NCBI GenBank assembly: GCA_021850555.1
Contig: JAJZLX010000174.1
Span: 1-17,401, forward strand
Direction: 5' to 3'
From: Pseudomonadota bacterium
GTDB lineage: Bacteria > Pseudomonadota > Gammaproteobacteria > Steroidobacterales > Steroidobacteraceae
DNA: 17,401 nucleotides
Part shown: piece after piece, positions 6,091 to 12,917 of the stretch
How the letters are laid out: the number at the start of each line of letters is the position of its first letter
Numbering within the stretch: the first letter of the stretch is position 1
Program-made: the position numbers and the translations under genes
The notes under the pieces: generated by a model
What the model saw: the letters and a program-made list of their open reading frames with translations, nothing else
Told to the model about the DNA's origin: nothing
Database searches by the model: none

Positions 6091-7011
6091 ATGTTGCGCC
6101 GCTCGCTCATCCCCGCTCTTGCGCTCTCGCTCGCCGCGCTGGTGTCAGGCTGCGCCGGCCCCGCGGGCGGGGGCCTTACGGCGATCGGCATCGAGAGTCA
6201 GTACGCCGATGTCATCTCGCAGATCGCCGGCCCCTACGCCGGGGTGCGGGCGATCGAGACCAACCCCAACACCGATCCGCACGAGTTCGAGGCCAGTCCT
6301 TCGGTCGCGCGCGCCATCGCCTCCGCCTCGCTCGTGGTCGAGAACGGCCTGGGTTATGATCCCTGGGCCGGGAGGATCCTCGCCGCCGCGCCGAATGCCC
6401 GGCGAGAAGTCATCAACGTGCAGCGCCTGCTCGGCCTGCCGGCCACCGCCAATCCTCATGTGTGGTACAACCCCCGGACCATGCCCGCGGTGGCCTCGGC
6501 GGTGGCGGCGGCACTCTCGAGCCTGCGGCCCGCGCAGGCCGACTACTTCCAGGCCAATGTGCGCAAGTTCGACGCCTCGCTCGAGCCTTGGAGGCAGGCG
6601 CTCGCCGCGTTCAGGCGCCGCTACGCGGGCACGCCCGTCGCGGTGACCGAGCCGGTCGCGGACGAGCTGCTCGAGGCGGCCGGCTGCACCATCCTGACAC
6701 CGCACTCGCTGCAGATCGCCATCATGAACGGCCTCGATCCGGCGCCCCAGGACGTGGCGGCGGAGGAGGCGCTGCTGAGGGAGCACCGCGTGAAGGTGCT
6801 GGTGTACAACCGCCAGGTCACCAATCCGCTCACCACCTCGTTCCTCAATCTCGCCCGTCGCAGCGGTATTCCCGTGGTCGGCGTCTACGAGACCCTGCCG
6901 GCCGGGTACCACTACCAGTCCTGGATGCAGGCCGAGCTCGCCGCGCTCGAGCGCGCGGTCTCGCGCGGGGTCTCGACCGAGACCCTGGGGCAGGGCACGG
7001 CGCACCCATGA
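6091..7011 (+). CDS. znuA: Zinc ABC transporter substrate-binding lipoprotein
   Basis: A 306-residue cluster A-I metal-binding protein. ATG 6091 is chosen because it gives a compact lipoprotein signal (MLRRSL, hydrophobic core, LVSGC with Cys21 as the acylated residue); an in-frame TTG at 6067 would start inside the operator. The mature protein follows the two-lobe family pattern: DPHEFE with His64, NPHVWYNP with His123, TEPV with Glu187, and GVYETLP with Glu267 at the four ligand positions. There is no His-rich loop. A ligand set of two His and two acids is also seen in manganese-binding relatives, so metal choice rests on the Zur gene in the same operon. It would deliver metal from the periplasm to the permeases encoded downstream. 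Its stop overlaps the next start by ATGA. Confidence 0.9.
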   Translation: MLRRSLIPALALSLAALVSGCAGPAGGGLTAIGIESQYADVISQIAGPYAGVRAIETNPNTDPHEFEASPSVARAIASASLVVENGLGYDPWAGRILAAAPNARREVINVQRLLGLPATANPHVWYNPRTMPAVASAVAAALSSLRPAQADYFQANVRKFDASLEPWRQALAAFRRRYAGTPVAVTEPVADELLEAAGCTILTPHSLQIAIMNGLDPAPQDVAAEEALLREHRVKVLVYNRQVTNPLTTSFLNLARRSGIPVVGVYETLPAGYHYQSWMQAELAALERAVSRGVSTETLGQGTAHP

Positions 7012-7826
7012 CGGACCCCGCTGCGCTCTCGGTGCAGGGCCTTCGAGTGTCTTTCGCCGGCCGTCCGGTCCTGAAGGACGTGCAGTTCGAGGTGGCGGCG
7101 GGGGAATTCTGCGCGCTGATCGGCGCGAACGGCTCGGGCAAGACGACGCTGTTGAAAGCCATTCTCGGCCTGCTGCACCCGCAGTCGGGCGAGGTGAGGA
7201 TCGAGGCGGGCGCAGGCGGGGCGCGCATCGGCTATGTCCCGCAGAAGATCTCGATCGATCCGTATCTGCCGCTGCGCCCCAGGGACGTGGTGGCGCTCGG
7301 GCTCGATGGCGCCCGCTGGGGATGGTCCCGGCGCAGCCGAGCGCGCGATGCCCGGGTGCAGGAGATGCTCGAGGCGGTCGGGGCGACCGATTTCGCCGAC
7401 CGACGGGTCGGTCAGCTCTCCGGCGGGCAGCAACAGAGAGTCCTCATCGCGCACGCGCTGGTGCGCCGTCCCCGGCTGCTGCTGCTCGATGAGCCGCTCG
7501 CCAACCTCGACGTGCGCAGCACCGCGGAGATCGTTGCCCTTCTGCGTCGCCTGTCGGTGCAGTACCAGACCGCGGTTCTGCTCTCGGCCCACGACATGAA
7601 CCCGTTGCTGCCGGTGATCGACCGCATCGTGTATCTCGCCAGCTGCTGCGCCGTTTCCGGGAAGGCCGACGAGGTGATCCGGACCGAGGTGTTGAGCCGC
7701 CTCTACGGCTACCATGTCGATGTGGTCCGGGTCCACGGCCGGGTCGTCGTGATCGCCGCTCACGAGCCGGAGGAGATCCGCGCCGCCCTCGCGCGCGATC
7801 CCGTGCACACCGCCCAGGTCCCCTGA
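7008..7826 (+). CDS. znuC: Zinc ABC transporter ATP-binding protein
   Basis: A 272-residue ATPase. Walker A is GANGSGKTT (residues 39-47), the Q-loop is YVPQK (Gln79), the signature is LSGGQQQR (137-144), Walker B is LLLLDEP (157-163), the D-loop is LANLD, and the H-loop is SAHD (His195). It powers metal import at the inner face of the membrane with the two permeases that follow. The ATG at 7008 overlaps the znuA stop (ATGA), pointing to translational coupling and near-equal synthesis. The C-terminal part after residue 215 (SRLYGYHVDVVRVHGRVVVIAA) is the short regulatory-like extension common in metal-type ATPases. Confidence 0.93.
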   Translation: MTDPAALSVQGLRVSFAGRPVLKDVQFEVAAGEFCALIGANGSGKTTLLKAILGLLHPQSGEVRIEAGAGGARIGYVPQKISIDPYLPLRPRDVVALGLDGARWGWSRRSRARDARVQEMLEAVGATDFADRRVGQLSGGQQQRVLIAHALVRRPRLLLLDEPLANLDVRSTAEIVALLRRLSVQYQTAVLLSAHDMNPLLPVIDRIVYLASCCAVSGKADEVIRTEVLSRLYGYHVDVVRVHGRVVVIAAHEPEEIRAALARDPVHTAQVP

Positions 7827-7832
7827 GCGCCG

Positions 7833-8714
7833 ATGCATCTGCTCGAGCTCATTGTCCCGCCCGGCTTTCTCACCAACGGACCGGTGCGCACGGCGCTCAT
7901 CGTCGGGGCGGGGGCCGCCATCGTCTCGGCGGTCGTCGGCGTCTTCACCGTCATGCGGGGGCAGTCCTTCGCCGGGCACGCCCTCGCGGATGTGAGCAGC
8001 GCCGGGGGCTCGGCCGCCTTCCTGCTCGGCATCAGCCCTTTGATCGGTTTTCTCGGCGTCGCGGCTCTGGCCGCCAGCGCGATGGAGTGGGCCGACGTGC
8101 GTGATGCGCGCGAGCGGGACCTCGTGACCGGCGTCATGTTGGGGGTGGGGCTCGGGCTCACGGCGCTGCTCCTGTACCTCGGCACGATCCGGGGCAGCAC
8201 GAGCGGTGCGGCGATCGCGGTCCTCTTTGGATCGATGTTCACGATCCCGGCTTCCATCGTGCCTCTGGCGATCGGCGTCGCCGGGGCCGCGCTCGTGGCG
8301 ATCGCCGTAATCTACCGGCCGCTGTTGCTCAGCTCGCTCTCGGCGGACCTCGCGCAGGCGCAGGGCGCGCAGGTGCGGCGCACGGGGCTGGTGCATGCGC
8401 TCGCGCTGGCGCTCGCGGTGTCGCTGGCGGCCATGACGGTCGGGGCCATCCTCTCCACGGCGCTGCTCATCGGGCCGGCGGCGGCGGCGCTGCGCTTCGC
8501 CGACCGGCCCGGCCGGGCGCTTGCCTGGGCGGTGGCGATCGGGTTGGCAGCCACCTGGGGCGGCATTCTCCTCGCCTACGACAGCTTCTACTGGACGCCG
8601 GGCCATGGCTGGCCGGTGAGTTTTTTCATCGTCGTGCTGATCTTCATTGCTTACCTGCTCGCCGGTCTTGCGGGGCGGCGGCCGGGGCAGTGGGGTCTTG
8701 AGCGGGCGGCGTAG
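7833..8714 (+). CDS. znuB: Zinc ABC transporter permease, first subunit
   Basis: A 293-residue inner-membrane protein of the ABC-3 family with about eight hydrophobic helices. Recognisable family segments are MRGQSFAGHALADVSSAGGSAAFLLG (residues about 43-68), LFGSMFTIP in the middle, and VGAILSTALLIGPAAAALRFADRP near the C-terminus, corresponding to the conserved 'G.ll..all..PaatA' stretch. It starts six bases after the ATPase stop. Together with the next gene it would form a heterodimeric channel, since both permeases have full length and are different in sequence. The C-terminal residues LERAA overlap no other gene. Confidence 0.9.
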   Translation: MHLLELIVPPGFLTNGPVRTALIVGAGAAIVSAVVGVFTVMRGQSFAGHALADVSSAGGSAAFLLGISPLIGFLGVAALAASAMEWADVRDARERDLVTGVMLGVGLGLTALLLYLGTIRGSTSGAAIAVLFGSMFTIPASIVPLAIGVAGAALVAIAVIYRPLLLSSLSADLAQAQGAQVRRTGLVHALALALAVSLAAMTVGAILSTALLIGPAAAALRFADRPGRALAWAVAIGLAATWGGILLAYDSFYWTPGHGWPVSFFIVVLIFIAYLLAGLAGRRPGQWGLERAA

Positions 8715-8733
8715 CGCGCCGGGCCACGCGGGG

Positions 8734-9528
8734 ATGAGCATGTTCACGGGCTTCATGACCAACACCTGGATCGTCGCCACTCTGGTGGCCGTCGTCGCCG
8801 GCATGGTCGGTTTTTTCGTCGTCCTGCGCCGCGCCGCCTTCGCCGCGCATGTGCTGCCGCTCGGAGCCTTTCCGGGAGCCGCCGCGGCGAGCCTGCTCGG
8901 GGTGAGCGAGCTCGCGGGCATCGTGGTGTTCTCCGGGCTCGGGGTGCTCGGCATCAGTCAGCTGCAGCGCTGGGACCGACGGGAGGTGGCCACGGCGCTG
9001 TGGCTCGCCGTGGCGCTCGCGCTCGGCACGCTCTTTCTCAGCATGACGAGCGAGTACGCCCAGGGCGTGTATGCGCTGCTGTTCGGAGAGGTGCTCGGGG
9101 TGAGCGCACATGCGCTCGCGCCGATTGCCGTGCTGAGTGCGATCGTGATTGCGATGACGGCGCTGCTGTTTCGTCCGCTGCTGCTCGATTCCCTCTCGCC
9201 CGAGCTCGCACAGGCTGCCGGTGCGGGCAGCCGGTCCCTGGAGCTTGCCTTTCTCGCCGTGCTGGCGCTCGCCACCGCCATGGCGCTGCCGGTGGTCGGG
9301 GCGCTGATGGTGTTCAGCCTGATGGTGGGCCCGGCCTCGGCGGCGCGCCTGCTCACCGACCGGCCGCGCTCGGCGCTCGCGCTCACGATCGGACTGTCGC
9401 TTGCCACGGTGTGGGGCTCGATCGTGCTTTCCTATCTCTCGGATTGGCCGGTGGGATTTTTCGTCGGGGCCCTGGCCGGGCTCTCCTATGCGGGCGGCCG
9501 ACTGGGTGCCGCCCGCCAGGGGAGCTAG
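8734..9528 (+). CDS. Zinc ABC transporter permease, second subunit
   Basis: A 264-residue ABC-3 family permease, slightly shorter than its partner. It shows the same landmarks: LRRAAFAAHVLPLGAFPGAAAASLLG, LLFGEVLGVS, FRPLLLDSLSPELAQAAG, and LPVVGALMVFSLMVGPASAARLLTDRP. Start choice is between ATG 8734 (MSMFTGFM) and ATG 8740; the frame is open back to 8647, but that part overlaps the end of the first permease. GGGG immediately precedes 8734, so 8740 has the better ribosome-site spacing. The two permeases are clearly paralogous yet diverged, so the channel is probably a heterodimer rather than the ZnuB homodimer of E. coli. Confidence 0.88.
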   Translation: MSMFTGFMTNTWIVATLVAVVAGMVGFFVVLRRAAFAAHVLPLGAFPGAAAASLLGVSELAGIVVFSGLGVLGISQLQRWDRREVATALWLAVALALGTLFLSMTSEYAQGVYALLFGEVLGVSAHALAPIAVLSAIVIAMTALLFRPLLLDSLSPELAQAAGAGSRSLELAFLAVLALATAMALPVVGALMVFSLMVGPASAARLLTDRPRSALALTIGLSLATVWGSIVLSYLSDWPVGFFVGALAGLSYAGGRLGAARQGS

Positions 9529-9539
9529 AGGCAGCCCTC

Positions 9540-10019
9540 ATGGGACCGGGGCGCAAAGCGAGCCCGACACCCGCCCACGAGCGGGCGCTGCAGCGGCTGG
9601 AGGATCTGTGCCGCGAGCACGGGCAGCGTCTGACCCGGCCACGGCGGGCGGTGCTCGCAAAGCTGTTGTCCGCCGGCCGTCCGCTCTCGGCGTACGAGCT
9701 CCTCGACCTGCTGCGCCCCGAGGACGGCAAGTCGACCGCGGCGAGCGTCTATCGGACGCTCGATTTCCTGATGGCGCTCGGCATCGTGCACCGACTGCAG
9801 AGCACGCGATCGTTCGTGCTGTGCGAGCACCCCGGTGGCCCGCACTGGGTGCAGTTTCTCATTTGCCGCCGCTGCGGGCAGGTGGTGGAGGCCGAGGACG
9901 AGCGTATCGCGGCCGCCACCGAGCGACTCGGGCAGCGGTTGGGGTTCGCACTCGATCAGCGCATCGTGGAACTCACGGGCGTGTGCGAGGGCTGCCGGGC
10001 GGGCAGGGCGCCTCACTGA
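9540..10019 (+). CDS. zur: Zinc uptake regulator, Fur family
   Basis: A 159-residue Fur-family repressor most like Zur. The winged helix lies at about residues 15-90 (LTRPRRAVLAKLL, SAYELLDLLR, STAASVYRTLDFLMALGIVHRL). STRSFVLCEHPGGPHWVQFLIC contains Cys95 at the position of the regulatory Cys in E. coli Zur. Two CxxC pairs, Cys109/Cys112 and Cys149/Cys152, form the structural zinc site. With zinc bound it should dimerise and repress zinc-uptake genes. It is the fifth gene of the transporter operon, 11 bases after the permease stop, with GAGG seven bases before ATG 9540. The operon dyads therefore suggest autoregulation. An upstream in-frame start is ruled out because it would run antiparallel in meaning through the permease gene. 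Confidence 0.93.
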   Translation: MGPGRKASPTPAHERALQRLEDLCREHGQRLTRPRRAVLAKLLSAGRPLSAYELLDLLRPEDGKSTAASVYRTLDFLMALGIVHRLQSTRSFVLCEHPGGPHWVQFLICRRCGQVVEAEDERIAAATERLGQRLGFALDQRIVELTGVCEGCRAGRAPH

Positions 10020-10053
10020 GGCCCGGGGCCTCCTGAGAGTCGCCTGTGCGAAG

Positions 10054-10067
10054 AGCCGCGGACGGCT
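10054..10067. terminator. Short hairpin after the zur gene
   Basis: AGCCG (10054-10058), loop CGGA, CGGCT (10063-10067), then TTTC. It is located 35 bases after the zur stop in the 86-base convergent gap before the leftward gene at 10106. The stem is short and the U-run minimal, so this is a weak terminator candidate. Confidence 0.3.
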
Positions 10068-10105
10068 TTCGGATACGCCAGTCCGTGGGCCGAAGGCGGC
10101 AGGAC

Positions 10106-10669
10106 TCAGCGGCGCCGGGCGGGGCTCGCCGCGGGCATCAGGACCTCGGCGCTCAGGTGGGTGCCGAGGGTGAGCTGATGCGGGATGCAGTTCGATTGAT
10201 AGCGGATGTTGCGGGTGGTGAACAGCGGCAGGAACGTCTCCTTGAACTGCTCGATGAGCTCGCAGTTACCTTCCTCCTCGAGGCTCGCGTTGTCCGGCAT
10301 GAGTACGACGTTCTGCCAGTGCGCCTCAATCCCCGCACCGGCCGCCTTGCCGTGCTGCGAGGAGGCCGGAACGAGCACCTGCATGGTGACCCGCACGCCG
10401 GGGAAGGGCTCGACGCCGCCCGCCCGGATACAGCCCTGCTCGCGAACCTTGAGGTCGCGGGCGCCGAGCTTGGAGAGCATCTCCCGGATCTTGTCGCGCA
10501 GGCCGCCGCAGGAATAGTGGGTCGTGAAGCCCTGATAGACGAAGGTGACATGACGGGGCACCCAGACGGCCTCGAGGCTCTTCTGTGCCGCCGCGAGGGC
10601 CGGCAGCGGGCGGAGCAGGATCGCCGCCACCGCGGCGATGGCCACTTGGGAAAGGACTGTCATACGCAT
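10106..10669 (-). CDS. Secreted four-cysteine protein of unknown function
   Basis: A 187-residue protein that starts at MRMTVLSQ (ATG 10669); the open frame continues far upstream, but that part runs antisense to the cobalamin riboswitch and is not coding. A Sec signal peptide ends near LPALA (residue 26). The mature part begins LEAVWVPRHVTFVYQGFTTHYSCGGLRDKIREMLSKLGARDLKVREQGC. It contains four cysteines (in THYSC, EQGC, GNC and SNC), which suggests two periplasmic disulfides. Proteins with this 'W....v.F.Y.gf.t.YSC..l..kvr..L..LGar' pattern occur widely in gammaproteobacteria without an assigned function. It is convergent with zur and divergent from the B12-controlled cobalt transporter. 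A link to metal handling is possible only by neighbourhood. Confidence 0.82.
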   Translation of the reverse strand: MRMTVLSQVAIAAVAAILLRPLPALAAAQKSLEAVWVPRHVTFVYQGFTTHYSCGGLRDKIREMLSKLGARDLKVREQGCIRAGGVEPFPGVRVTMQVLVPASSQHGKAAGAGIEAHWQNVVLMPDNASLEEEGNCELIEQFKETFLPLFTTRNIRYQSNCIPHQLTLGTHLSAEVLMPAASPARRR

Positions 10670-10674
10670 GGGCT

Positions 10675-10687
10675 CACCCCTGGGGTG
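10675..10687 (-). promoter_or_regulatory. Palindrome covering the ribosome site of the secreted protein gene
   Basis: CACCCC-T-GGGGTG is a perfect 13-base palindrome ending six bases before the leftward ATG (10669). On the leftward mRNA its second arm contains the AGGGGTG Shine-Dalgarno-like sequence, so a stem here would hide the ribosome site. The symmetry is seen; the translational control is inferred. Confidence 0.35.
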
Positions 10688-10761
10688 TTTGACGGACGGG
10701 GACTCCCCGGCCATCCACACGCGAAGCCACGGCTGACAGGCTGCGCTTCGATCCCTCGCAG

Positions 10762-10779
10762 GGCAAGTTCGCACTTGCC
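10762..10779. repeat. Perfect 7-bp hairpin upstream of the riboswitch
   Basis: GGCAAGT (10762-10768), loop TCGC, ACTTGCC (10773-10779), in the divergent region 10670-10898. No U-run follows on either strand. It could be a protein-binding dyad for one of the divergent promoters. I found no confident promoter for the riboswitch transcript in this stretch. Confidence 0.35.
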
Positions 10780-10898
10780 ACACCCGAAGGGCTCGGGCGG
10801 CGCTGCGGCCTCGGCAGGGTGTCGGCGGCTCGGACGTCCCGGTGCAGTGTCGCGCGGGCTGGCTCGACAGGCAACTGCGGATTTGCCATCCTAAGGCC

Positions 10899-11081
10899 CG
10901 ATGGGTTCCGGCGGATGTCAGTCCGCCGGTGAAATGGGAACACGGTAGGGCGAAAGCGCCTGATCCGTGGCTGCCCCCGCAACTGTGAGCGGCGAGTTTC
11001 GCGTCCTTGGAGATGGCCACTGGGAAACCGGGAAGGCCGGAGGCGAGACACCGACCCGCGAGCCAGGAGACCTGCCCATCG
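10899..11081 (+). promoter_or_regulatory. Cobalamin (B12) riboswitch
   Basis: The aptamer core is plain. GCTGCCCCCGCAACTGT starts at 10970, GCCACTG is at 11016-11022, CCGGGAAGGC starts at 11028, and the B12-box-like GAGCCAGGAGACCTGCC is at 11060-11076. The closing P1 stem pairs CGATGGG (10899-10905) perfectly with CCCATCG (11075-11081). Family knowledge: adenosylcobalamin or a related corrinoid binds and shuts down the gene downstream. Here that gene is a NiCoT permease starting at 11183, so the switch would turn off cobalt import when B12 is plentiful. Confidence 0.95.
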
Positions 11082-11132
11082 TGTCGTTGTGCAATCGGCT
11101 GCGGTGGGCGGCTCGGGCTCGATGTCCTCGAC

Positions 11133-11177
11133 CCTTCCTCCCCGCGGCGTATGCCCCGCACGTGGGTGCGGAAGGAG
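11133..11177 (+). promoter_or_regulatory. Likely expression platform of the riboswitch
   Basis: The strong ribosome site AAGGAG (11172-11177) can pair through GGAAGG (11170-11175) with CCTTCC (11133-11138). A competing hairpin, CCGCAC (11156-11161), loop GTGG, GTGCGG (11166-11171), uses two of the same bases, so the two folds exclude each other. No U-run terminator occurs between the aptamer and the ATG. The arrangement therefore suggests control of translation initiation. Pairings are seen; the switching mechanism is inferred. Confidence 0.45.
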
Positions 11178-11182
11178 ACTCG

Positions 11183-12208
11183 ATGTCGCGGCTGAAGCCA
11201 AGCACATCCGGCGGCCTGCGCGGACGGATCACGCTCGTGGTCCTTGCGCTGATCGCCTGCAACATCCTCGTGTGGCTCTGGGCGCTCGTGGCGTTTCGCC
11301 ATCATCCGCTGCTGCTCGGCACCGGACTCCTCGCCTACGGCTTCGGCCTTCGCCACGCGGTGGATGCGGATCACATCGCGGCCATCGACAATGTCACCCG
11401 CAAGCTCATGCAGGAGGGCAAACGCCCGGTCAGCGTGGGACTGTTCTTCTCGCTCGGGCACTCGACGGTCGTCGCCGCGCTCACGTTGGGGGTGGCGGTG
11501 GCCGCCTCGCTCCTGCAGGGACGCCTCGGGGACCTGAAGGTCATCGGCGGCCTGATCGGCACGGGGGTTTCCGCCTTCTTCCTGTTTGCCATCGCCGCGG
11601 CGAACCTTGCCATCCTCGTCGGCACCTGGCGCAGCTTCCGGCAGGCCCGCGAGGGCACGCTGCAGCAGACGGGCCAGGAGATCTTCCCCGGCGGTGGCCT
11701 GATGGCGCGCCTCTTCCGGGGGCTGTTTCGCCTCATCGAGCACAGCTGGCAGATGTACGGACTCGGCCTGCTCTTCGGCTTGGGCTTCGACACCGCCAGT
11801 CAGGTGGGATTGCTCGGGATGTCGGCGGTGGGCGCCTCGAAGGGCCTCTCACCCTGGGCCATCATGGTGTTCCCGGCGCTGTTCAGCGCCGGCATGGCGC
11901 TCGTTGACACCGCCGACGGCATGCTGATGCTCGGCGCCTACGGCTGGGCGTTCGTCAAGCCGATCCGCAAGCTCTATTACAACCTGACCATCACCTCGCT
12001 CTCGGTGCTGGTCGCCTTTCTCGTCGGCACCATCGAGACCCTGGGACTCATCGCCGGCTACTTCAAGCCCGTGGGCGCATTCTGGAGGCTCATCGGCGCC
12101 GTCAATGACAACTTCGGTTTGCTCGGCTACGGCATCATCTCGCTATTCGTGCTCGGCTGGGTCGTATCCTTCATCATCTACAAGATCAAGCGCTACGAGG
12201 CGGCTTGA
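11183..12208 (+). CDS. NiCoT-family nickel/cobalt permease
   Basis: A 341-residue inner-membrane transporter of the HoxN/NixA (NiCoT) family, close to the usual length. The hallmark RHAVDADHI is at residues 57-65 in the second helix, followed by [12 protein letters not shown]. Further family segments are [22 protein letters not shown], and [16 protein letters not shown]. About eight hydrophobic helices are visible. ATG 11183 is chosen because AAGGAG lies five bases upstream; the longer open frame crosses the riboswitch. NiCoT proteins import Ni2+ and/or Co2+ at high affinity, and control by a cobalamin riboswitch argues for cobalt supplied to B12 synthesis. No other cobalamin genes are in the window. 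The gene appears monocistronic. Confidence 0.95.
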   Translation: MSRLKPSTSGGLRGRITLVVLALIACNILVWLWALVAFRHHPLLLGTGLLAYGFGLRHAVDADHIAAIDNVTRKLMQEGKRPVSVGLFFSLGHSTVVAALTLGVAVAASLLQGRLGDLKVIGGLIGTGVSAFFLFAIAAANLAILVGTWRSFRQAREGTLQQTGQEIFPGGGLMARLFRGLFRLIEHSWQMYGLGLLFGLGFDTASQVGLLGMSAVGASKGLSPWAIMVFPALFSAGMALVDTADGMLMLGAYGWAFVKPIRKLYYNLTITSLSVLVAFLVGTIETLGLIAGYFKPVGAFWRLIGAVNDNFGLLGYGIISLFVLGWVVSFIIYKIKRYEAA

Positions 12209-12299
12209 TGCGCCATCGCCGCCTCCTCGGGCCGGCTCGGCCGCCCGCCTCGAGGCCCGCGGGGCTCGATGAGACCGGTGGGGGAGGCAGCCGCGCCGC
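12209..12299. other. 3' region of the cobalt transporter gene
   Basis: Directly after the NiCoT stop comes GC-rich DNA with a stem of CGAG(G)CCC (12251-12258) and GGGCTCG (12262-12268), a seven-pair hairpin with one bulged G that may end the transcript. On the other strand the sequence is the point where homology of the EAL remnant fades. I see no gene. Confidence 0.35.
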
Positions 12300-12690
12300 G
12301 CTCGGCGAGCACTTCCAGCCCCACGCTGTGGGCGAGGGAGACGATGGCGCGCACGATCGACTCATCGGTGAGGTTGACGGGCAGGTCTGTGACGAAGCTG
12401 CGATCGATCTTGAGCTTGTCGATCGGCAGGCGGCGCAGTTAGCTCAGGCTCGAGCGGCCGGTGCCGAAATCGTCGATCGCGACGCTGACGCCCCCTGGCG
12501 CGCAACAACATCAACACCTGTGCCGAGCGCTCCGGATCGGTCATCAGCATCCCATCGGTGAGCTCGATCTCGAGGAAGCGCGGATCAAGCTGGGTCCCCT
12601 CGAGCGCCGATAGAATGGTCTTCAGGATGTCAAGGCGGCGGAACTGCACCGGCGAGAGGTGTTGTGCACCTGTGCGCACGCAAGCGTCGA
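12300..12690 (-). pseudogene. EAL-domain (c-di-GMP phosphodiesterase) remnant
   Basis: Read leftward, the first frame gives HLSPVQFRRLDILKTILSALEGTQLDPRFLEIELTDGMLMTDPERSAQVLMLLRARG. The homology then jumps one frame near 12490-12495 (an extra base in a C-run) and continues VSVAIDDFGTG. A TAA at 12441-12439 replaces the usual Tyr in SSLS-x-LRRLP. After it come [16 protein letters not shown] and [22 protein letters not shown]. These are the middle and later motifs of EAL domains (LSxxQF, the E-[IL]-T-E region, DDFGTG, KIDRSF). The N-terminal third with the EAL tripeptide and the C-terminal GYLFSRP end are both missing. One frameshift, one nonsense codon and two truncations make this a decayed gene. 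Confidence 0.85.
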
Positions 12691-12836
12691 GGGTCGGCGG
12701 GCGATCCGTGCGGTCATGCGCGGCGTGCGCGGAGGCGTGAGGCGTGGGCGAGGCTTGGCGCGCGCTGACGGTGTCGAATGAGCGGTCCGTGCGCGCACGA
12801 GCGCTCAGAATTCTCGAGTCAATTTCAGGGAAATGG

Positions 12837-12853
12837 GGGCGCCGAGGGCGCCC
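12837..12853 (-). terminator. Second hairpin downstream of the HiPIP gene
   Basis: GGGCGCC (12837-12843), loop GAG, GGCGCCC (12847-12853): a perfect 7-bp stem. On the leftward strand it is followed by CCATTTCCC, a weak pyrimidine run. It lies about 65 bases past the HiPIP stop. Confidence 0.42.
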
Positions 12854-12880
12854 GCGGGGAAATCTCGGCCGTCACGGGCG

Positions 12881-12899
12881 CCGGCCGGGGGACGGCCGG
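12881..12899 (-). terminator. First hairpin downstream of the HiPIP gene
   Basis: CCGGCCG (12881-12887), loop GGGGA, CGGCCGG (12893-12899): a perfect 7-bp stem 18 bases past the HiPIP stop codon. It has no U-run, so it may instead protect the 3' end of a short abundant mRNA, with termination at the next hairpin. Confidence 0.4.
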
Positions 12900-12917
12900 G
12901 CACCCGCGGGTACCGAA

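Larger units (their letters stand above)
12691..12917. other. Non-coding stretch with two strong hairpins
   Basis: No coding signal beyond shadow frames. Contains the two GC hairpins annotated below as terminators of the HiPIP gene. The part from 12700 to 12800 shows nothing I can identify and may be further debris of the EAL gene. Confidence 0.5.

Noticed and set aside
6912..8954. 680-codon open frame on the minus strand across the zinc operon
   Set aside because: It runs antisense to znuC and znuB, which have full family motifs. Its translation is a run of Arg, Pro, Ala, Asp and His typical of the shadow of GC-rich membrane genes.
10046..10894. 282-codon plus-strand frame opposite the secreted four-cysteine protein
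   Set aside because: No domain, no ribosome site and shadow-like composition; the minus strand has a signal peptide and a sensible start.
10967..11182. Upstream extension of the NiCoT frame
   Set aside because: It would translate the conserved core of the cobalamin aptamer; the strong ribosome site precedes 11183.
10670..11743. N-terminal extension of the minus-strand frame that ends at 10106
   Set aside because: It lies antisense to the NiCoT gene and the riboswitch. A signal peptide and ribosome site support a start at 10669 instead.
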